From the NCBI GenBank assembly GCA_903825435.1, contig CAIKAP010000073.1, forward strand, positions 1 through 34,623: a stretch of 34,623 nt of DNA. Direction: 5' to 3'. The notes beneath the pieces are model-generated. The model saw nothing but the letters and a program-made list of their open reading frames with translations, was not told the origin of the DNA and searched no databases. Below, one piece after another: positions 31,958 through 34,623 of this stretch. Position 1 is the stretch's first letter. Each line of letters opens with the position of its first letter. This DNA is from an uncultured Verrucomicrobiota bacterium (GTDB lineage: Bacteria > Verrucomicrobiota > Verrucomicrobiia > Palsa-1439). The translations under genes and the position numbers were made by a program.

Positions 31958-32146
31958 TAGTAACTACATCATAGCAAATCCCGCCCCGGCATCAACGACC
32001 GGTATCGGCGGTGCGAAGTTTCGGGTTTCTCCCTTTAGCAAGTGCGCTGGAGAGAGGTGGTGCCGGGGGCTAGAATTCGTTAGCGGTTGGGCAGCACAAC
32101 GGAAACAAAACTTGAAATATGAGGGTTGATTCCTAAGCCGCGTGAT

Positions 32147-33727
32147 TTATACCGGCCTTAGTTTGTCCATTGAGACGCCGTAAGTCTGTTGGAGGTATTG
32201 CCGAAAACGCTCCTGTTCTTCGCTAGAATCATCTTTCGCCTCAAACCCACCAAGTGGGTCAAGGATTCCCGCCCATACGGTTAGTTCCGATTGGAGTTCC
32301 ATGCCAAAGCATTCAAGAACATCGATGGCATCATCAACCGTCTGGACGCTGGAGATCAAAACTATGTCCTTATTGTCCTTGGCTTGATCTTCGGGATCGT
32401 TCTCGAACCCAGTCGCTGTACGCTCAAAGACGATTTCTTGAAGACCAAGCTGCATCTTCTCAATCTGTTCTTTCGTCAGTTTTGTTTTCGGGCGATTTGA
32501 CCGGACGGGTACTATTTGGATGATATGCTCGTCGTAGTCCTTCGGCAATGGCGGACTGTTGGCGCCCCATCCTTTCCGCGTCGCCATTTCCGCAAACGTC
32601 TCCGGCTTATCGCATCCCTTGAGACGGCGTTCACTTTCTTCCCACGGGAGTCCTGCCTTGCCGAAATGACCGTAGTTGGTGGTCTGGCGGTAAATCGGAC
32701 GAAGCAAGTCCAGTTGTTCGATGATTGCCTGCGGCCGGTAATCGCACTTGCGCGCAAACTCCTCCGCGGCTTTGGCATCACCGGTCCCGAAGGTGTCGAT
32801 CTTGATGGAAATTGGCTTGGCAACGCCAATCGCATACGAGACTTGAATCTCTGCCCGTTTCGCCAATTTTCGCAAGACAATCCTCCGTGCGACGGCGCGA
32901 GCAAAGTACGCCGCGCTGCGGTCCACCTTGGATGGGTCTTTCCCGCTGAATGCGCCTCCACCGTGGCGCGCAAATCCGCCGTAAGTGTCCACGATGATCT
33001 TCCGTCCGGTCAGGCCGCAGTCTGCCGTGGGACCGCCAACCGAGAATTCGCCGCTGGGGTTGACGTGCAGCTTGATATCGCGGTTGTGCCAACGACCGAG
33101 TTCTCTTGGCAACAGAACATCAGCCACGTACTGCTTGATGGTGTCCTGTGAAACATCAGGCCAGTGTTGGGTGGACACCACCACAGCCGTCACCGCGACT
33201 GGCTTGTCATCCTGATAGCGCACTGACACCTGAGTCTTTGCATCAGGTCGCGCCCACTTGATAGCACCCGACTTTCGATCCTGAGCCAAACCTTTTGCAA
33301 GCCGATGAGCTAACAAGATCGGTAACGGCATCAATTCAGGTGTCTCATCGGTTGCATAGCCGTAAACCACTCCTTGATCTCCTGCCCCCTGTTCCTTGCC
33401 ACCAAACACGGCCTTGGCAATATCAGGTGCTTGCTCGGTGATCAGGCTATGGACGATGACACCGTTGGCATGAAACAGATCGCGCGGGTCTGTGTAGCCG
33501 ATCTCAGTGATGGCTTTCCGTACAACCTGCGTGTAGTTGACCTGCGCCTTTGAGGAGATTTCGCCTGCGATCACCACGTTTCGACCCTTGCACAAAGTTT
33601 CGCAGGCTACTCGGCTGTGAGGGTCTTGTTCCAGCAGGGCATCAAGGATTGAGTCCGAGATGTAGTCGCTGACCTTGTCTGGATGACCTTCGGATACGGA
33701 TTCAGAGGTGAAGATATAATCGTTCAT
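32147..33727 (-). CDS. metK: S-adenosylmethionine synthase with C-terminal extension
   Basis: Methionine adenosyltransferase (ATP + methionine to SAM), 526 aa. Conserved blocks: MNDYIFTSESVSEGHPDK (1-18, GHPDK binds ATP/Mg), GAGDQG (114-119), FSVGGPTADCGLTGRKIIVD, the P-loop-like GGGAFSGKDPSKVDRS, and RPIYRQTTNYGHFGKAGLPWE near residue 363, where ordinary MetK proteins end within about 20 residues. Here another 150 or so follow, with charged helical segments and VVLISSVQT-like and DAIDVLECFGMELQSELTVW stretches I cannot assign. The ATG overlaps the stop of an upstream small gene (ATGA). A long structured leader precedes that gene. Confidence 0.95.
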   Translation of the reverse strand: MNDYIFTSESVSEGHPDKVSDYISDSILDALLEQDPHSRVACETLCKGRNVVIAGEISSKAQVNYTQVVRKAITEIGYTDPRDLFHANGVIVHSLITEQAPDIAKAVFGGKEQGAGDQGVVYGYATDETPELMPLPILLAHRLAKGLAQDRKSGAIKWARPDAKTQVSVRYQDDKPVAVTAVVVSTQHWPDVSQDTIKQYVADVLLPRELGRWHNRDIKLHVNPSGEFSVGGPTADCGLTGRKIIVDTYGGFARHGGGAFSGKDPSKVDRSAAYFARAVARRIVLRKLAKRAEIQVSYAIGVAKPISIKIDTFGTGDAKAAEEFARKCDYRPQAIIEQLDLLRPIYRQTTNYGHFGKAGLPWEESERRLKGCDKPETFAEMATRKGWGANSPPLPKDYDEHIIQIVPVRSNRPKTKLTKEQIEKMQLGLQEIVFERTATGFENDPEDQAKDNKDIVLISSVQTVDDAIDVLECFGMELQSELTVWAGILDPLGGFEAKDDSSEEQERFRQYLQQTYGVSMDKLRPV

Positions 33728-33978
33728 ATTGCGGTTCCTTCTGATTGGTTTGTTTCCGCTCCCAGTGGCCGGTGCTGGAAAATGCTGGTAGAACTCACGC
33801 GTATCGGATGTCGGAGTATTGCGTCCCGACGATCCCGGGCCTCTGCCGCATCCTTGGTTTTCAAAGACCAACGCCAACGCTGCTTGGGGATTGGGGTGTG
33901 GTGAAACCACCAAGTGCCGTTGTTGTTCCACAGGTGATGGTTCCTGTTGCCTTGGGTTCCGACATTCTTCCTACTCAT
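33724..33978 (-). CDS. Truncated integrase-type arm-binding domain protein coupled to metK
   Basis: 84 aa. The segment NRNHHLWNNNGTWWFHHTP, then RWRWSLKTKDAAEARDRRDAIL, matches the N-terminal arm-binding region of tyrosine recombinases of PVC type ('W...GTWW..R.....R.SL.T.d...AR.RRD'). The SAM-like and catalytic domains are absent; the last 30 residues are unrelated. A ribosome site AAAGG is present 10 bases before the ATG, lying in a hairpin loop. The stop overlaps the metK ATG, so it must be translated to couple, or else it serves as a leader frame. It may be a decayed integrase or a domesticated DNA-binding protein. Confidence 0.55.
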   Translation of the reverse strand: MSRKNVGTQGNRNHHLWNNNGTWWFHHTPIPKQRWRWSLKTKDAAEARDRRDAILRHPIRVSSTSIFQHRPLGAETNQSEGTAI

Positions 33979-33982
33979 GACA

Positions 33983-34104
33983 CGTAATCCTTTCATTACG
34001 CATCAGGACGTGGGTAAATAAAATACCCGCCAATCCTGAGCTTCTGCTGCTCACTCTGGCGGGTTCATCCCGTCAGAGTTCTTGTTTCAGAGGCACCTGC
34101 CTCT
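33983..34104 (-). promoter_or_regulatory. Hairpin series in the metK leader, one holding the ribosome site
   Basis: Read on the minus strand, four stems follow each other: AGAGGCA-GG-TGCCTCT (34089-34104); ACTCTG plus CGGG stem with ATGAA loop (34053-34079); TCAGGA/TCCTGA with inner GGGTA/TACCC (34003-34039); and CGTAAT-GAAAGG-ATTACG (33983-34000). The last one exposes or hides the AAAGG ribosome site of the small gene before metK. Such a set suits a translation-level expression platform. Confidence 0.55.
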
Positions 34105-34105
34105 G

Positions 34106-34193
34106 CACATCGATCAGATCATTCGATCAACCACCTTGGGAACTCTGCACCCAGGTTGGTGGGACAACCACAAGGTCATCCGCTCTTGATGCG
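34106..34193 (-). promoter_or_regulatory. Candidate SAM-sensing (S-box-like) or new riboswitch aptamer upstream of metK
   Basis: 88 nt closed by CGCATC/GATGTG (34188-34193 with 34106-34111). Just inside is AAGAGCGGATGA, close to the S-box junction AAGAGAGGUGGA. Further inside are a stem CCTTG/CAAGG (34171-34175 with 34134-34138), a hairpin GGTTG/CAACC (34165-34169 with 34154-34158) and CAACC followed by GGTGCAGAGTTCC, reminiscent of the S-box CAACC...GGUGCCAAUUCC. The kink-turn GGGA/CCC part of SAM-I is not present, so this is at best a divergent S-box; position before metK fits a SAM sensor. Confidence 0.4.
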
Positions 34194-34207
34194 TGCTCAC
34201 TTGAGCA

Positions 34208-34235
34208 TGCATAAGCTATCAGGTGACACCGACAA
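34208..34235 (-). promoter_or_regulatory. Possible sigma-70-type promoter for the metK leader transcript
   Basis: On the minus strand TTGTCG (34230-34235), 16 bp, TATGCA (34208-34213). Transcription would start near 34200, just before the P1 stem of the candidate aptamer. The match to consensus is moderate. Confidence 0.3.
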
Positions 34236-34623
34236 TGGGAAGTACAATCTGTGTCATAAAACGCACTCGATGCTTGTTGCTACATCTCGCTTCAGCTACG
34301 TTCAGAACATAGTATTCATGAAAATGTTCCAACTACACATTGGGGCAGATGCGCTCACGAAAAAGATTTCACCGGAAGTTGAAAAACATATCTATCAGAT
34401 GGCGTCTGGGGTCTTTGCACTCGAACGACCATATTTCGAGCTAAGCGCTGCTATGGACTTCCGCCCCTTTCAGACGTTTGATATATGACGTTCTTGCAAA
34501 ACTTCTTTTAGTGGATGGCGATTGGAGTGGAGATGGCGAGCCGAAGGTGTGAAAACAGTTTTTCCAGAGGCCCTTCGGCTTACTTTTACGATGGGCGACC
34601 ATGCTCCGCCCTTGGCGTCGGCC
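34236..34623. other. Right edge without a supported gene
   Basis: A lower-GC stretch upstream of metK. A plus-strand frame of up to 110 codons (34156-34488) is open, but its start lies antisense in the metK leader and it has no recognisable domain; its last 55 codons (from 34318) look somewhat protein-like. An inverted repeat AGCCGAAGG/CCTTCGGCT (34539-34547, 34572-34580) with a 24-base spacer and a following TTACTTTT lies near the end and may be a weak terminator. Confidence 0.3.

Noticed and set aside
31233-32129. 298-codon plus-strand frame opposite the TonB-like gene
   Set aside because: It is the complement of the Pro-rich linker, giving a Gly/Ser/Ala-rich shadow without domains.
33728-33931. 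68-residue N-terminal extension of MetK
   Set aside because: MetK proteins begin with the conserved TSESVSEGHPDK block, and the ATG at 33727 matches. The extension is antisense-free but in a different frame from the integrase-like small gene, which better explains this stretch.
34156-34488. Plus-strand 110-codon frame at the right edge
   Set aside because: Its start is antisense inside the structured metK leader, there is no ribosome site, and no domain is recognisable. Kept only as a note in the edge region.

Overview
The window (about 34.6 kb, mostly 55-60% GC) looks like chromosomal DNA of a diderm bacterium, most likely Verrucomicrobiota or a close PVC relative. Evidence: ABC-dependent O-antigen genes, TolC, LolD and TonB/ExbBD systems, small zinc-ribbon membrane proteins, a secreted protein opening with an 'LNSGETITGEI' segment, and an integrase-like N-terminus with a 'NHHLWNNNGTWW' block. 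The phylum call is inference from style, not from a marker gene.

Layout. (1) 137-7160: an alpha-oxoamine synthase (minus) is back to back with a tightly overlapping five-gene export operon: two TolC-like outer membrane proteins, an HlyD-type adaptor, an FtsX-type permease and a LolD-type ATPase. (2) 7164-16900: a surface polysaccharide locus, with a divergent wzm/wzt pair whose GTG starts overlap, a coiled-coil methyltransferase, a 786-aa double glycosyltransferase, a polytopic membrane protein and two more glycosyltransferases on the minus strand. (3) 16918-21495: a lower-GC accessory stretch with an orphan gene and its terminator, a GH53 galactanase operon, zinc-ribbon and flavin reductase genes and a small membrane protein with a Cys-rich sensor tail. 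It ends at a large nested inverted repeat and the 3' end of an initiator tRNA gene. (4) 21914-26362: a sulfonate/nitrate-type ABC importer preceded by the last codons of a Cys/Met-metabolism PLP enzyme. That remnant is fused to a foreign signal-peptide start that belongs to an XRE-regulated insert (24.6-26.4 kb). (5) 26367-28264: eboF and eboC, two members of the ebo metabolite-traffic cluster without their usual partners. (6) 28303-29471: a tiny zinc-ribbon protein, a metallo-beta-lactamase-fold hydrolase and an HU protein with a strong terminator, followed by a REP-like three-hairpin element. (7) 29618-31957: an exbD-exbB-tonB energy-transduction operon. (8) 32147-34235: metK with a roughly 150-residue C-terminal extension, translationally coupled to a truncated integrase-type domain and preceded by a long, highly structured leader.

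How the parts relate. Blocks 1 and 2 both serve envelope lipid or polysaccharide export. Blocks 4 and 8 share a sulfur/methionine theme (sulfonate-type uptake, homocysteine synthesis remnant, SAM synthesis). The strongest leads for something undescribed are the metK leader with its coupled small protein, the twin GCTCC-N6-GGAGC operators of the XRE unit, the chimeric metY remnant, and the 72-bp nested inverted repeat beside the tRNA. Function calls rest on motif and family recognition by eye; no database search was possible.
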